From: Nansenia antarctica
Lineage: Eukaryota > Chordata > Actinopteri > Argentiniformes > Microstomatidae
Assembly: GCA_963989245.1 (NCBI GenBank)
Contig: OZ022346.1
Coordinates: 5,683,881-5,747,880 of the forward strand
Length of the DNA: 64,000 nt
Direction: 5' to 3'
Shown: piece by piece, positions 8,926 through 19,526 of the stretch
How the letters are laid out: every line of letters starts with the position of its first letter
Position numbering within the stretch: position 1 is the first letter of the stretch
Notes under the pieces: generated by a model
What the model was told of the DNA's origin: nothing
The model's input: the letters and a program-made list of their open reading frames with translations, nothing else
Databases searched by the model: none
Made by a program: the position numbers and the translations under genes

Positions 8926-9448
8926 CAACACACTTACACACTCTCAATAATGTAAAACAAAGCACATTAACACAACATTACTGGCTGAATGCAGAAGCAC
9001 AGACTCCACATAGACGTTGTGCTGTCTTTACGTTCTTGTTCATATGAGCCATTACAATGTTTAAAGTGTTTAAAGTGAAGTTAGCATTTAAAGGCTCATT
9101 CTGGGATTCGTTCTGCTGCTCAATTTCAATTCATGACAAAAGAATATAACTTTTAAATGCCTAATGAGGGTAGTACAACTAGTACAACCTTATTATAACA
9201 CAAAATAAAAACCCAATGTCTTGATTAAAACTATAATTCCAGTACCATGTCCTTGCATCCAAAAGCTCTGATTATGAATTCAAGAGTGTCTCGGTCCAAT
9301 TGTATGTATACCCAAAAAAAAAAAAAAGTGGGTTGGCAAGCCATGTGGCTGACAAACTAATTAAGGATTACACTTGAACTTCAGTTCATGATTTGAATTG
9401 AAGACAATTCCACATTTCTGAATCAAACACAATAATAATAATAATTTT
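8926..9448. other. rock1 intron, no recognised feature
   Basis: A/T-rich unique sequence with an A run at 9,315-9,327 and (ATA)n next to the SINE. No exon or TE is recognised. Confidence 0.55.
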
Positions 9449-9639
9449 GCCATTTAGCAGACGCTTTTATCCAAAGCGACTTACAATTACGAATTACAGG
9501 GACATTCCCCCTGGAGTAACTGAGGGCTAAGTGCCTTACCCAAGGGCACACTAGCAGTGGTGTGGCTTCAGGCGGGATTTGAACTCACAACCTTCCGATC
9601 ACAAGTACAACTCACTATCCACTAGACCACCACTACCCC
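9449..9639 (-). mobile_element. tRNA-derived fish SINE
   Basis: On the minus strand the tRNA-like head has GGTCTAGTGGATAG (A-box-like) and GTGAGTTCAAATCCCG (B-box-like). The body ends in the fish tail motif GTCGCTTTGGATAAAAGCG. Further copies are at 22,181-22,371 and 62,841-63,031 in the same orientation. Confidence 0.85.
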
Positions 9640-9685
9640 AACCCCTGAAAGGACAAACATGATGATGTAAGGAGAGCAGACGTAC

Positions 9686-9755
9686 AGAGAAGTACTGCTC
9701 AGTCTCCAGCTGGTCCTGGAGCTCCTTCATCTGGCCGTCAGAGTCCTGCCTCTCT
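9686..9755 (-). CDS. rock1: rock1 exon B (coiled coil)
   Basis: 70 nt, phase 2 in and phase 0 out: (K)ERQDSDGQMKELQDQLETEQ then YFS. ROCK proteins share GQM.ELQDQLE.EQYFS|TLYKTQV, so this exon joins the exon at 7,835-7,938 exactly. Acceptor TGTGCAG|AGAG, donor TCT|GTACGT. Confidence 0.94.
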
Positions 9756-9814
9756 CTGCACACAAACACAGAGAAACCTTCATTCTTCACTGTTCCATCA
9801 GTCATGACTGGAGA

Positions 9815-9820
<6 letters not shown>

Positions 9821-9869
<49 letters not shown>
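9821..9869. repeat. TG microsatellite
   Basis: (TG)n tract in the rock1 intron upstream of exon B. Confidence 0.97.
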
Positions 9870-9871
<2 letters not shown>

Positions 9872-10098
9872 TGTAATCCCCAACAAAGCATTCAACACAA
9901 AGGGTTGAAATACATAGACATAGAAACACAGACATCTGAGGTTGGAATTCAAATCGTAGCGAATAATTGAATAACTGATTCATTTCTACCCAGTACAGGC
10001 AGAGATGGGAACATGTGACAGGGTCTGGTGAAACAGGCCACGGGGGAGGTCATAGGTGTTCCCAGGTGGGATTAGAACTCATGACCCCCACTACTTAC

Positions 10099-10283
10099 TT
10101 GCGCAGTTCCTGATTCTGTTTCTCCAGACTGCGTTTCATGTCCAACAGGTGGTTAGCTTCCTGCTTCAGCTGTTTCTCTGAGGTCCGCAGGGTGTTGAGC
10201 TGCTGGTTCTGGGCCTTCAGGTCGTTCTGGGTCAGACTTCGCTTCTGGATCTCCTGCTCGATCCTCAGGGTCAGGTTCTTCAC
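10099..10283 (-). CDS. rock1: rock1 exon A (coiled coil, most 5' exon in window)
   Basis: 185 nt, phase 0 in and phase 2 out: VKNLTLRIEQEIQKRSLTQN, DLKAQNQQLNTLRTSEKQLK, EANHLLDMKRSLEKQNQELR. ROCK1 has VKNLTLQLEQESNKRLLLQNEL and EKQMKQEINTLLEAKRLLE here, in the coiled coil that binds Shroom. Acceptor CTCCAG|GTGAAG, donor GCAA|GTAAGT. No earlier rock1 exon (kinase domain, REM) is seen up to 19 kb. That space is filled by TEs, so the 5' half lies elsewhere or was lost. Confidence 0.93.
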
Positions 10284-10512
10284 CTGGAGAGAGGGGAAAT
10301 GTTTAATGAATGACAGGGATGGTCCAAAAGTCATTCTGCAGAGGTATCGTCGATGGGTAGGAGTAGCTCGCTTTTTATGACACTGTATAGCTTTTAAGTT
10401 AGGTGGATCACTAAGGTAACGCTAACAAACACTTGTTATTGTTTCTGCTACGGAAATTCCGCTAGGTAGCAAAACCTTTTATAGAACCTCCCTCCTTCAC
10501 CTGTCTGTGGAG

Positions 10513-12430
10513 CTGGGTTTCCGTTAACCGGGAATTACCGGTCTTTGTCCGGTAAAAGTTGTTGAAGTCCGACAAATTGAAAAGTCGTCGGACATATTGT
10601 CCGGTGAAAATAATTCCCTTTGAATACAATTCGCTAAAGTTCACATTCTGATTCCTTCTATTTTAAAAAAGACGAATATATAGGCTATGTATTTCTTTTA
10701 TTATGATATGATTTGACACCGGCATGATGATGACTCCTAATGTGTAGGCCGGCCTATACGAAACAGCGCACAGGTGCCACATGGGATTGATGCCAGATGG
10801 GATTACAGCTTAACCAGTCTATTACCGTTTAAACACAGTAGCCCATTCGGCGGTAACCCATGCCTATCTGGCAACCCTGCCAACCCGTCCACCATAGTAA
10901 TACGCAAACGTTGCAGCTCAAAGTGCACCATAGCGAGCGATTAAATTAATGGAAAGATGGCAAAACAAAGTAAGCTTAGCAATTATTTCATGAAGCCAAG
11001 CAACAACAAAAAAATAGGCCATCACTGATTCATTATCACTCATTCCGTCCCCTCAGCGCTTGAAGAATATGCTAAACCGGCCATCCAGACCATCATTGGT
11101 CATTTTGGCCAAGAAATGACCAGCGATGATGACTCAGCACCAGCCACAGCCCCGGTCATCGATGCCACAAACGTGCAACGAGATGCCATCGGTGTCATGA
11201 CAGCGCTTCGTGGTTATGGGGGCTTGCGTTTCTCAACAGCCTGCGAAGTCCTCATCCGAGACTTCAGCGAAATTTACCCAGAGTGGGCCACACTGGCCAA
11301 GATAGCCTGCTTGATTCCCGTCTCCAGTGCCTGCAGAGAGAGGATTCTCTCTGCAGAACCGAATTAAAACTGCGGACCGAAGTCGCCTTGGGGAGGGCAA
11401 GGTCACACGGCTAATGCGCATTGCAAGTTGCGGAGAGACACTTTGCAGCTTTGATTTCAAGTCCGCAGCTGCACGCTTCAATGCACCAAAAAGCGACGTT
11501 GGCCTAATAAGTAGCTGAATTATATGAGCAGCCATTGTTATTTTCAGAGTTTTTACTCTAGGCTATTTTATTTAAGGCTATCCCCTATCTATCTGAGAAA
11601 AGGCATAGGCGATAGGCCTAGGCTGTAACATCGAACGGAAATTAGCCTATACATACGCATTGCAAGTTAATTTAAAGCCTATTTATTTTCAAAGAGTTTT
11701 ATTCTATTTTATTTTATCTGATAAAAGGCATATGAACGGAAATTAGGCTAGCCGTGTCACGCCAGAAGCCTACATGCTTGCACTGTTACTGTTCAATAAA
11801 ATGTTGTACATCTAGACATTGTGGTATTTCTTTATATACGTATCCCAGACTGCCTATCAATTGTTTCTCAATAAACAGTTATGTTCTTCCCATTGTCATA
11901 CTCTCGAGCTAAACGAAATGCCTTCCCAACCAGCGAGACTTATAGAAATGACGTTGTTTTATTGATTTAAAAAAAAGGGTAAAACTGGAAAGAGAAAATA
12001 GAAAACTCACATTAATCCCAAACAATTTAACAAACTTCAGTTAACGTAATGTGGAGTCCGTTCATTGATCGATGCTGTCTGTTCAGTTCCCAGTGAGGCG
12101 CCCGTTCAGCGCTGGACCCGTTCAGCGCTGGATTTGACGCATGGCATAGCGCGCATGCGTCAAATCATGTTATATTATTATATATTATATAGCTCGCATC
12201 TAATCGTATCGGATGAGAAATAGACATTAAATGGCATATAGGCCGCTACACAACAGTAATCACCGCGACAAACAGCTATATTAGATTTGGAGGGGAAAAA
12301 AATATGATTTTGATTATTTTTTTTTTTATTATATTTTAATATGATGACCGGAATATATCACGTTTGTCCGGTAAATCGAATTCTTCCCGGACACGATGTC
12401 CGACGGCAAATTTTTCTAACGGAAACCCTG
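10513..12430 (+). mobile_element. hAT element with GTTTCCGTTA inverted ends
   Basis: Starts CTGGGTTTCCGTTAACC and ends TTCTAACGGAAACCCTG. Subterminal repeats of the TTGTCCGGT/CCGGACA type occur at both ends. It is the same family as 60,232-62,064, whose interior is different. Near the middle are parts of a hAT transposase. I could not see a matching 8-bp duplication, because a 21-bp satellite abuts the right end. Confidence 0.85.
10958..11518 (+). pseudogene. decayed hAT transposase in the 10.5-kb element
   Basis: Begins MAKQSKLSNYFMKPSNN, then a stop, then ALEEYAKPAIQTIIGHFGQE, YPEWATLAKIACLIPVSSAC and, after a frameshift, NRIKTADRSRLGEGKVTRLM. The last blocks are the hAT C-terminal dimerisation region. 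The central catalytic domain is deleted and there is a frameshift near 11,345. Confidence 0.75.
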
Positions 12431-12560
12431 ATTCAGACATTAATCTGCTCTATTCAGACATTAATCTGCTCTATTCAGACATTAATCTGCTCTATTCATA
12501 CATTAATCTGCTCTATTCAGACATTAATCTGCTCTATTCACACATTAATGTCTTCACAAA
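12430..12560. repeat. 21-bp tandem repeat
   Basis: Six copies of a 21-bp unit (TTCAGACATTAATCTGCTCT core) abut the right end of the hAT element. Confidence 0.95.
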
Positions 12561-12639
12561 TGACCCAACTCTGATAGTCTTTATATCAAATCTGAGAATG
12601 AAATTCAGTATGCTAATTATAAAAGGGGTATGCTATTGA

Positions 12640-12905
12640 TAATATGAATGAATCAATCAATGAATGGTCTTTATTGTCATTGATATAGTACTGGTTTACA
12701 TAAATAAAGGCTATGTACACTATCCACTATACTATACTGTACAAATAAAACACTGTGCTGTACTCTATGCTATGCTATACCTATTCTAACATTTCCTATT
12801 CTCGGCAACCTTATGTACCCTAGGGTTGTCATATTGCACATAGTGTTATTGCACATTCATTTAAAGTGTCGCAGTTTGCAGGCTTGAAATGTACATATCA
12901 TTGTA
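12640..12905. mobile_element. short retroposon fragment, (TGAA)n-flanked
   Basis: Carries ATGGTCTTTATTGTCATTG, TGCACATAGTGTTATTGCAC and CGCAGTTTGCAGG. The same family appears inverted at 22,132-22,610 and in part at 168-275. It looks like a SINE or LINE 3' end ending in a (TTCA)n tail. It has no coding capacity. Confidence 0.6.
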
Positions 12906-13243
12906 GCATGATATGCTAAATGTAGCATATCATTTAGATTGTTTTTAATGTATTGTTTTAGATAAGTCATTATTTTAAAATATTATTTTCTTTAGATAAA
13001 CAACTAAAATAAAAAATCTAAATTAGATGCTATTGATACTGCATAGACACACATTGATATAATATACTTGTATGTGTCAGGGGACAATGTTGCACTCTGA
13101 TATTTAGTGTGTCTCTGTTGCGCCCTTCTTCTCCGAGTCACCAGAGGGCGTAACACCCCCTATCAATTGTTTTAAGGTCAATTGTAATTGAGCTTGAGTT
13201 ACAAGACTTCCTCACATACCGGTATGTTCGGAACACATGCGTA
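12906..13243. other. A/T-rich spacer upstream of the FLYWCH/MULE gene
   Basis: No exon or repeat family is recognised. It contains TGTGTCTCTGTTGCGCCC and ACCAGAGGGCG near 13,110-13,150. The promoter of the downstream gene cannot be defined from sequence alone. Confidence 0.4.
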
Positions 13244-14200
13244 GTGACAATGGCTCAAATAATTACTGGAGACCGAGGGGGGAAAATATTAGTTCTGGAT
13301 AACTTTAGGTACCAGAAACACCGCACAAATTTACAGAATATTCGGTGGCGGTGTTGGAGAGAAGACTGCCGGACAGTTCTGGTTACAAACATCTTTGATG
13401 TAGAGGGGGTCAATCCCAACATAGAAGTTCGGGAGGTCCGCGAACATGTGCATGCCCCCGATACACAAATGGTGAACAATGCGCAATTTCGCCAAGTGAT
13501 TACTGGAGAGGTGGTGAGAGAACCCACAGTACCAATCAAGCGCATTTACGATGCTGAGTGCGTAGGTCTACAGCGGGGCCGTCCCATCCAGCGTGGAGGT
13601 CGCGGGCGACCTCCTCAAAGATTCTCCTCAGTTAGGTCTGTTATGGCCAGAGCCAGAGCTGCAGTAATCCCTCCCGTCCCAGCTACCGTTGATGATGTAA
13701 GGATCGACGGTCAATGGGCTGAGACATGGGGCAGAGACCATTTCCTCCTGCACCAAGACAGTGAGTGGGGCATAGCAGTGTTTTCCACAGAGGACAACCT
13801 GAGACAGCTGCGACACTGCAGGACATTATACATGGATGCTACATTCAAGTCGTGCCCACGCCCATACAACCAAGTATTTACTATACTCGGGGACATTCAT
13901 GGCTTCGTTGTCCCCCTTGTACATGTCCTCATGGAGCAACGTACAATTGGACACTACCGACAAGTGTTCCAGTGTGTCAAAACGTCACTCAGGAGAATCA
14001 CCCACCACCTTTGGCGTCCGCGTAAAGTCATCTGTGACTTTGAGCAAGCGCTGAAAACTGCTCTTGAAACGGAGTTGCCACAAGCCAGAATCGGAGGATG
14101 CTACTTCCATTTCAACCAAGCCTTGTGGAAGAGGGTACAGGCACTTGGATTGGCTGGTCCATTCCGTCATGACCATCCACTGGCAGCAGTCATCCGCAAG
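13244..14200 (+). CDS. FLYWCH/MULE transposase-like gene, exon 1
   Basis: 319 codons. Residues about 6-75 form a FLYWCH-type zinc finger (FRYQKHRTNLQNIRWRCW...CRTVLV...EHVHAP). Residues about 190-310 form a MULE transposase core with TLYMDATFKSCPRPYNQVFT (first Asp), VICDFEQALKTALETELP (second Asp) and CYFHFNQALWKRVQ. The start is the first ATG of the long frame; a second ATG follows two codons later. Donor CGCAAG|GTTTGT, phase 0. Two further exons fit in phase, giving a predicted protein of about 479 residues without stops. It could be a mobile Mutator-like element or a domesticated gene; no terminal repeats were found. Confidence 0.85.
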
Positions 14201-14380
14201 GTTTGTTGTGTTCTGTCTGCACTGCTGTCTGTCCTGTGTTGTTTTGTTTGCATTGCATTTAGAAATGCTCTTACTGTAACGCCAAATCAAATTCCTATAT
14301 GTGTATGCTTAATGTGTATGCATAAATGGCAATAAACGTTATCTCATCTCTCATCTCATCTCATCTCATCTCATCTCAAG

Positions 14381-14603
14381 GTGATGGCCTTAGGACACCT
14401 GCCTCTGCCTCTGGTCCAGATCAATTTTGATCTTCTCCTCAACCACAGAAACACCAGGCGTGCCCTGATGAACCACCCTGAGTTACAAGACTTCCTTGCG
14501 TATGTTCGTAACACATATGTCCATCCTGGAGCGGCCTTCCCACCAGCGATGTGGAATGTGTTCGAAAGAAACATGGAGCAAAGGACCAATAATCATGTTG
14601 AAT
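14381..14603 (+). CDS. FLYWCH/MULE gene, exon 2
   Basis: Follows acceptor CATCTCAAG|GTG. 223 nt: VMALGHLPLPLVQINFDLLL, LQDFLAYVRNTYVHPGAAFP, then NNHVE plus one base. FPPAMWNVFERNMEQRTNNHVE is typical of the C-terminal part of FLYWCH/MULE proteins. Donor GAAT|GTAAGT. The preceding 180-bp intron ends in a (TCATC)n tract that resembles a retroposon tail. Confidence 0.8.
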
Positions 14604-15239
14604 GTAAGTGTAACAATGACAGATCTGAACAAAAAATATATAATTTCATCTAATAACTAAATCTGAAGTATTAAGTTAATTATTTTATATTGTTAATATA
14701 ATATTGTCTGCTAATTATGGGTTAATTCATTCTTATCCTATCACCTCTGGGCCTGTGCGTATATCGAGGTTTAACTATGAGCCGAAACAAAAATTAACGA
14801 AACATCAAACACAGCAGAGGACAGGAGGGCTCTTTAAACAGGTGGACGAGTTGCCACGTACAGGCGCGCTAATGATGATGGACATAACATCAGTCCAATC
14901 ATGGGCGGGCACCGTGATTGAGAAAGGATTAAGAAAGGATTTAAAATTGTGAAAGGAGGAGACACAGAGGGGAAAATGTTCAATGTCAAAATGTTCATGC
15001 CAAACTAATAACATTTAGGGCCTGATTTACTAAGATCCCAAATAACGAATACTAATTGAAGTTCACACACAGGGGAAGTTGAGATATACTTCAAATAAGG
15101 CCCGCTATCTTCTACATTGGAAAGATCAACAATCCTCACTGCACACCGTTAGTAGATCAGCCTGCAGATGTAGAACCAGTTTGCACATTAATAGGCCATT
15201 AATAGGCTAATAAGTTATAATTCTGTATTTTTGTTCTAG

Positions 15240-15499
15240 CTTATCATCGTACTCTGAACGATGCTGTCCAAGTGCGCCATCCTTCACTTTGGAAATTCCT
15301 TCGGCACCTGAAGGATCAGCAAACGCTTGCAGAGGGTAAACTGGGGATGGCAGACAGAGGCCACGCTCCCCCAACAAGGAGACGGAAGTGGAGGGAGTTG
15401 GAGGCCCGTCTACTGAGGCTGAAAGGACAGTACATGCAGGGCCACAGAGATCTGGCTTCGTACTGGAGGGCTGTCAGCCGTAGCGTCCGTATGGGCTAG
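15240..15499 (+). CDS. FLYWCH/MULE gene, exon 3 with stop
   Basis: Acceptor TGTTCTAG|CTT. CT completes Ser, giving NNHVES-YHRTLNDAVQVRHPSL, then WKFLRHLKDQQTLAEGKLGM and SYWRAVSRSVRMG and a TAG at 15,497-15,499. The basic PPTRRRKWRELEARLLRLKG stretch is characteristic of this family's tail. Open in one phase through all three exons. Confidence 0.82.
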
Positions 15500-16226
15500 A
15501 TTTCCACATTTATTTTGATAGCACTTTGGCCTATGTTGTTGTTATTATTATTGTTATTGGCCTAATTGTGTTATTGTTATTATTATTATTATTGTTATTA
15601 TTAGTTAGAATAAGCTGTACGCCATTGTTTACGCCATCATGTATGCCATTGTTTACATGTTATTTAGCTCTTTCATTTGTTTTTGCCAAGTTATTGCTGT
15701 ACCATAGTTTTGTTATTGAAAGATGTCTGTACCTTTCCAGTTTATATGGACCTGGGCCATATTCCACTAACGGTGGCTTAATATAGCTGCGCTATAATTA
15801 AATGCGGCGCTCAGGGACCTCGAGATTGGTATTCAAGCCTCAGGTGATTCCTCGAATGAGGATCAGCCTTGTGTCATCAGTGTTCACAGAAGACAGGCTT
15901 ACAAATCTTCGATATGGGCGCGTGCACGCAGACATACGCAGCCCAGAAGAGTCGATCTGTCGAAATGAAGATACTCCACTCTGCAGGGGTACTACATTTG
16001 CGCAGCATTCCGAATTATTTATTTTTTATGAAGACGGAAAAAATAAGATGTAAAATAGTGCAATACTGCCGCAATTAACAAGGCGAGGGAAATGGTTTGG
16101 CAAGAAATTGCTGACCGATTAAATGCGTAGGTCATACTAGCCCCAGTTATTGTTATATGTTCATATTTTAATAAATGAATATTTACTACTGTGGTGATAT
16201 CAGCAGCAGGCTACAAACTGTCATAT

Positions 16227-16311
16227 CGCCACAATGGCCTAGTGGTATCGACCGCTGCCATAGGATTTATTCGTCATTTTATATCGGTGGTTCAAATCCC
16301 TCTTCAGGCGC
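16227..16311 (+). ncRNA. tRNA-like Pol III unit, forward, copy 1
   Basis: A-box-like TGGCCTAGTGG and B-box-like GGTTCAAATCC are spaced as in a tRNA, with a CGCC...GGCG end stem and a TTTTT terminator just downstream (16,314). The anticodon arm is irregular, so I read it as tRNA-derived rather than a functional tRNA. The second copy at 18,064-18,148 has a better B box. Confidence 0.55.
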
Positions 16312-16481
16312 ACTTTTTACTGCATTTCGTTGTCTGAATCTAATCTAAAATGTCATCTAAAAAAGTATTGTAGGCTATACAATTATGGTGCAGGCTAATT
16401 TACAAGAACTGACACGATTACAATGGTGTTTGAAACCTTTGCATGAAATCTTCGGTTAAATGTAAAAAAAAATAAAAATGA

Positions 16482-16558
16482 ATGACTTAGTCAAGTCTTG
16501 AACTCGCAACCTTTGGAACTCGAGTCCGCAGCCTTAACCACTCCGCCAACCAGACAGC
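16482..16558 (-). ncRNA. tRNA-like Pol III unit, reverse, copy 1
   Basis: On the minus strand: CGGAGTGGTTAAGGCTGCGG (D arm and A box), GGACTCGAGTTCC (a stem-loop whose middle would read CGA) and GCGAGTTCAAGAC (B-box-like). T runs follow at 16,480-16,465. It faces the forward unit at 16,227. Serine-like but degenerate. Confidence 0.5.
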
Positions 16559-17214
16559 TGGGATTACGGCAATGCAAGTTGAGACAATTACTTCTTTTTT
16601 TTTTTACACTCTTTTCTTTATCTATCTATCACACTTTCAAAATATCAAGTTATCTATCTATCACACAGTCAAACTATCTAATCAAACTATCTAATCTATC
16701 TATCTCATGTGAAGTGGGAACTAATATTTCCTAAAAGACACATGAGGAACTTTCGTTCAGGGTTTAGTTTCCGCCTGTGAGCCTTTTTTGACGCACGGAT
16801 GACTATAGCCTGTGTTTTAGCCTGGTCGGGACCAGGCTAATTATATCTGACTCAGAAGGAGCTCAACCAAGAAGCGAATTATTTGAGCCACATTGATGGC
16901 ACCGAACGCAAGCTAACATTTTCGAGGCTTAGAACTTTATCGAGGCTTAGAACTTTATCGAGCTTTGTGGAATAGGGCCCTGTTTACTTAGTAAGCCATA
17001 TAGTTATTATTACAATATATGTGATGCCAGAGATAGGACTGATAATTGCACTAGAGCTCATGTGTCAGGATTACCAGGTTTCAGCAGTGAAACAGTAGGC
17101 CTCTCCTTATTAGTGCCTGACTACTAAAACACTAGAGTGAAAGAGACTACATCTCTGTATGCCAGGATCCCCCGAGGATTTGATGTGTGCAAGAGGATGT
17201 GTCACACTCTATGT

Positions 17215-17497
17215 GCTACGGATACTGGCTAGTTACTTAGGGATTATATTATGGGATATGTGACACTGTAACCTAGAGACACACTGCGCTGTTACGTGAC
17301 GTCCTGCCAATGGGATGTACAGTATTGTCTCAGGTTGGCATTTTGATGCTTGGTCTTGGAAACAAACACCATGTTTGCACAAACATTGTTTTTTTGTTGT
17401 TGTTGTTGGTTGCAATAAAAGCCTATATTTTGGATTGATATCTCTACTGTATTTATTTGATTCCGTTTGACCAAAATATAGAAAAAATATTTCTTTA
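17215..17497. repeat. direct repeat segment, copy 1
   Basis: Begins GCTACGGATACTGGCTAGTT and runs through GGTTGGCATTTTGATGCTTG to AAAATATAG. It is repeated almost exactly at 18,700-18,983. With the TIR element it forms a direct duplication of about 1.5-1.7 kb, the second copy lacking about 430 bp. Confidence 0.9.
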
Positions 17498-18063
17498 ATC
17501 CATGCATACAATTGCAAATGTTGGGCCGCTACCCACACGTTTAGCTGTGTTGCTCATTCCACAAATGCATGATCCTTACAAGTCATACCTCGTTGTAAAA
17601 GTGACTAATCAGCGGGTCATTCCACTAAAGGTGGATCAGTATAGCGGCGCTCAGGGAACTCGAGATTGGAAATCAAGCCTCAGGTGATTCCTCGAACGAG
17701 GATCAGCCTTGTGTCATCAGTGTTCACAGAAGACAGGCTTACAAATCTTCGATATGGGCGCGTGCACGCAGACATAAAAAGCCCTGAAGTGTCGATCTGT
17801 CGAAATGAAGATACTCCACTCTGCAGGGGTACTACATTTGCGCAGCATTCCGAATTATTGATTTTTATGAAGACGGAAAAATAAGATGTAAAATAGTGCA
17901 ATACTGCCGCAATTAACAAGGCGAGGGAAATGGTTTGGCAAGAAATTGCTGACCGATTAAATGCGTAGGTCATACTAGCCCCAGTTATTGTTATATGTTC
18001 ATATTTTAATAAATGAATATTACTACTGTGGTGATATCCGCAGCAGGCTACAAACCGTCATAT

Positions 18064-18148
18064 CGCCACAATGGCCTAGTGGTATTGACTGCTGCCATAG
18101 GATTTAATCGTCATTTTATATCAGTGGTTCGAATCCCTCTTCAGGCGC
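18064..18148 (+). ncRNA. tRNA-like Pol III unit, forward, copy 2
   Basis: TGGCCTAGTGG (A box) and GGTTCGAATCC (a perfect B-box consensus) followed by TTTTT at 18,151. Same unit as 16,227-16,311, with the better-kept B box. Confidence 0.55.
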
Positions 18149-18319
18149 ACTTTTTACTGCATTTCGTTGTCTGAATCTAATCTAAAATCTCATCTAAAAA
18201 AGTATTGTAGGCTATAAAATTATGGTGCAGGCTCATTTACAAGAACTGACACGATTACAATGGTGTTTGAAACCTTTGCATGAAATCTTCGGTTAAATGT
18301 AAAAAAAAAAAAAAATGAA

Positions 18320-18392
18320 TGACTTAGTCAAGTCTCGAACTCGCAACCTTTGGAACTCCAGTCCGCAGCCTTAACCACTACGCTAGCATGAC
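18320..18392 (-). ncRNA. tRNA-like Pol III unit, reverse, copy 2
   Basis: On the minus strand: CGTAGTGGTTAAGGCTGCGG, GGACTGGAGTTCC (the loop would read GGA, serine-like) and GCGAGTTCGAGAC, followed by a run of Ts. Convergent with 18,064-18,148. Confidence 0.5.
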
Positions 18393-18699
18393 AGCAATGC
18401 AAGTTGTTTCTTTTTACACTCTTTTCTTTATTGATATATCGATTTATCTATCACACTTTCAAAATATCAAGTTATCTATCACACAATCAAACTATCTATC
18501 GATCGATCACACTTTCAAAATATCAAATTATCTATCTATCACACAGTCAAACTATCTAATCTATCTATCTCGTGTGAAGTGGGAACTAATATTTCCTAGG
18601 GAGGAACTATCGTTCGGGATGTAGTTTCCGCCTGTGAGCCTTTTTTGACGCGCGTCTCACTATAGCCTGTGTTTTCGATTTCGAAGACGTCACTCACTG

Positions 18700-18983
18700 T
18701 GCTACGAAAACTGGCTAGTTACTTAGGGATTATATTATGGGATATGTGACACTGTAACCTAGAGACACACTGCGCTGTTACGTGACGTCCTGCCAATGGG
18801 ATGTACAGTATTGTCCCATAGGTTGGCATTTTGATGCTTGGTCTTGGAAACAAACACCATGTTTGCACAAACATAGTTTTTTTGTTGTTGTTGTTGGTTG
18901 CAATAAAAGCCTATATTTTGGATTGATATCTCTACTGTATTTATTTGATTTCGTTTGACAAAAATATAGAAAAAATATTTAAT
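18700..18983. repeat. direct repeat segment, copy 2
   Basis: Near-identical to 17,215-17,497, starting at GCTACGAAAACTGGCTAG. A short (TA)n tract follows at about 18,990. Confidence 0.9.
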
Positions 18984-19140
18984 AATGTGTATATATATAT
19001 ATATATCACTGGTGTTCTTTTAGGAATATAAGATTTTCAATTCCATCTCGAAAATGATCTATCTAGGGAGTTATATAAAATGCTGAGACAATACTATGAC
19101 ATTCATTGTGTTCTTCATTATTTCCAAGTCATCTTAAGAC

Positions 19141-19375
19141 CCCCCCCAAAAAAAAAAAAAAAAAAAAAAAAAATCAAACTCTCATGCAGTACCACATAAC
19201 GACACATGAGGTCGCTTGACACAACGGCAGGCGGGGAACATAGGACCCTTTTTCGGAAGCGGGGAACATAGAACCCTTTTTCGGAAGCGGGGAACATAGA
19301 ACCCTTTTTCGGAAGTGCGGAACAGGGGAACATAGGACCCGGGGAACATAGGACCCGGGGAACATAGGCATGCTC
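19141..19375. repeat. A run and GGGGAACATAG minisatellite at the arm edge
   Basis: C7/A30 homopolymers (19,141-19,173), then copies of AAGCGGGGAACATAGAACCC and shorter GGGGAACATAGGACCC units up to 19,370. They lie directly outside the left edge of the inverted-duplication arm and are absent beside the other arm. Confidence 0.9.
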
Positions 19376-19480
19376 CCTTTGTGTCCACTGTTGGGAGTCC
19401 TATGTCATGGTGGGGGGCTGAGGTCAGAGGGACAGAGGTCCCAGGGGGGTCAGGAGGAGGCTGATATGAAAAACGTATAG

Positions 19481-19526
<46 letters not shown>
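19481..19526. repeat. ATT microsatellite (left arm)
   Basis: (ATT)n tract. The matching tract at 39,842-39,864 is shorter. The 700 bp from here to 20,250 match 39,130-39,840 and contain CCATGCT/AGCATGG-rich imperfect palindromes but no recognised gene. Confidence 0.85.

Larger units (their letters stand above)
15754..16980. mobile_element. TIR element carrying two tRNA-like units, copy 1
   Basis: Ends are GGGCCATATTCCACTAA (15,754) and GTGGAATAGGGCCC (ending at 16,980), a 14-15-bp inverted repeat. The interior is duplicated at 17,617-18,660. It has no coding capacity but two convergent tRNA-like units (16,227-16,311 plus; 16,482-16,558 minus) and (TCTA)n repeats. The superfamily is uncertain. 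Confidence 0.6.
17617..18660. mobile_element. TIR element carrying two tRNA-like units, copy 2
   Basis: The left end GGGTCATTCCACTAAAGG is related to copy 1, and the internal sequence is about 95% identical by eye from the CTCGAGATTGG block to TTTCCGCCTGTGAGCC. The right terminus of copy 1 is missing: the sequence passes straight into the 18,700 direct repeat. It is therefore a truncated segmental copy rather than a clean second insertion. Confidence 0.65.

Noticed and set aside
7857..9047. Long Ser/Thr/Pro-rich plus-strand frames over the 48-bp array
   Set aside because: Opposite strand to rock1 and explained by the tandem repeat; no start context or conserved domain.
16227..16311. A functional nuclear tRNA gene
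   Set aside because: The anticodon arm does not fold properly and the unit is embedded in a repeated TIR element; annotated as tRNA-like only.
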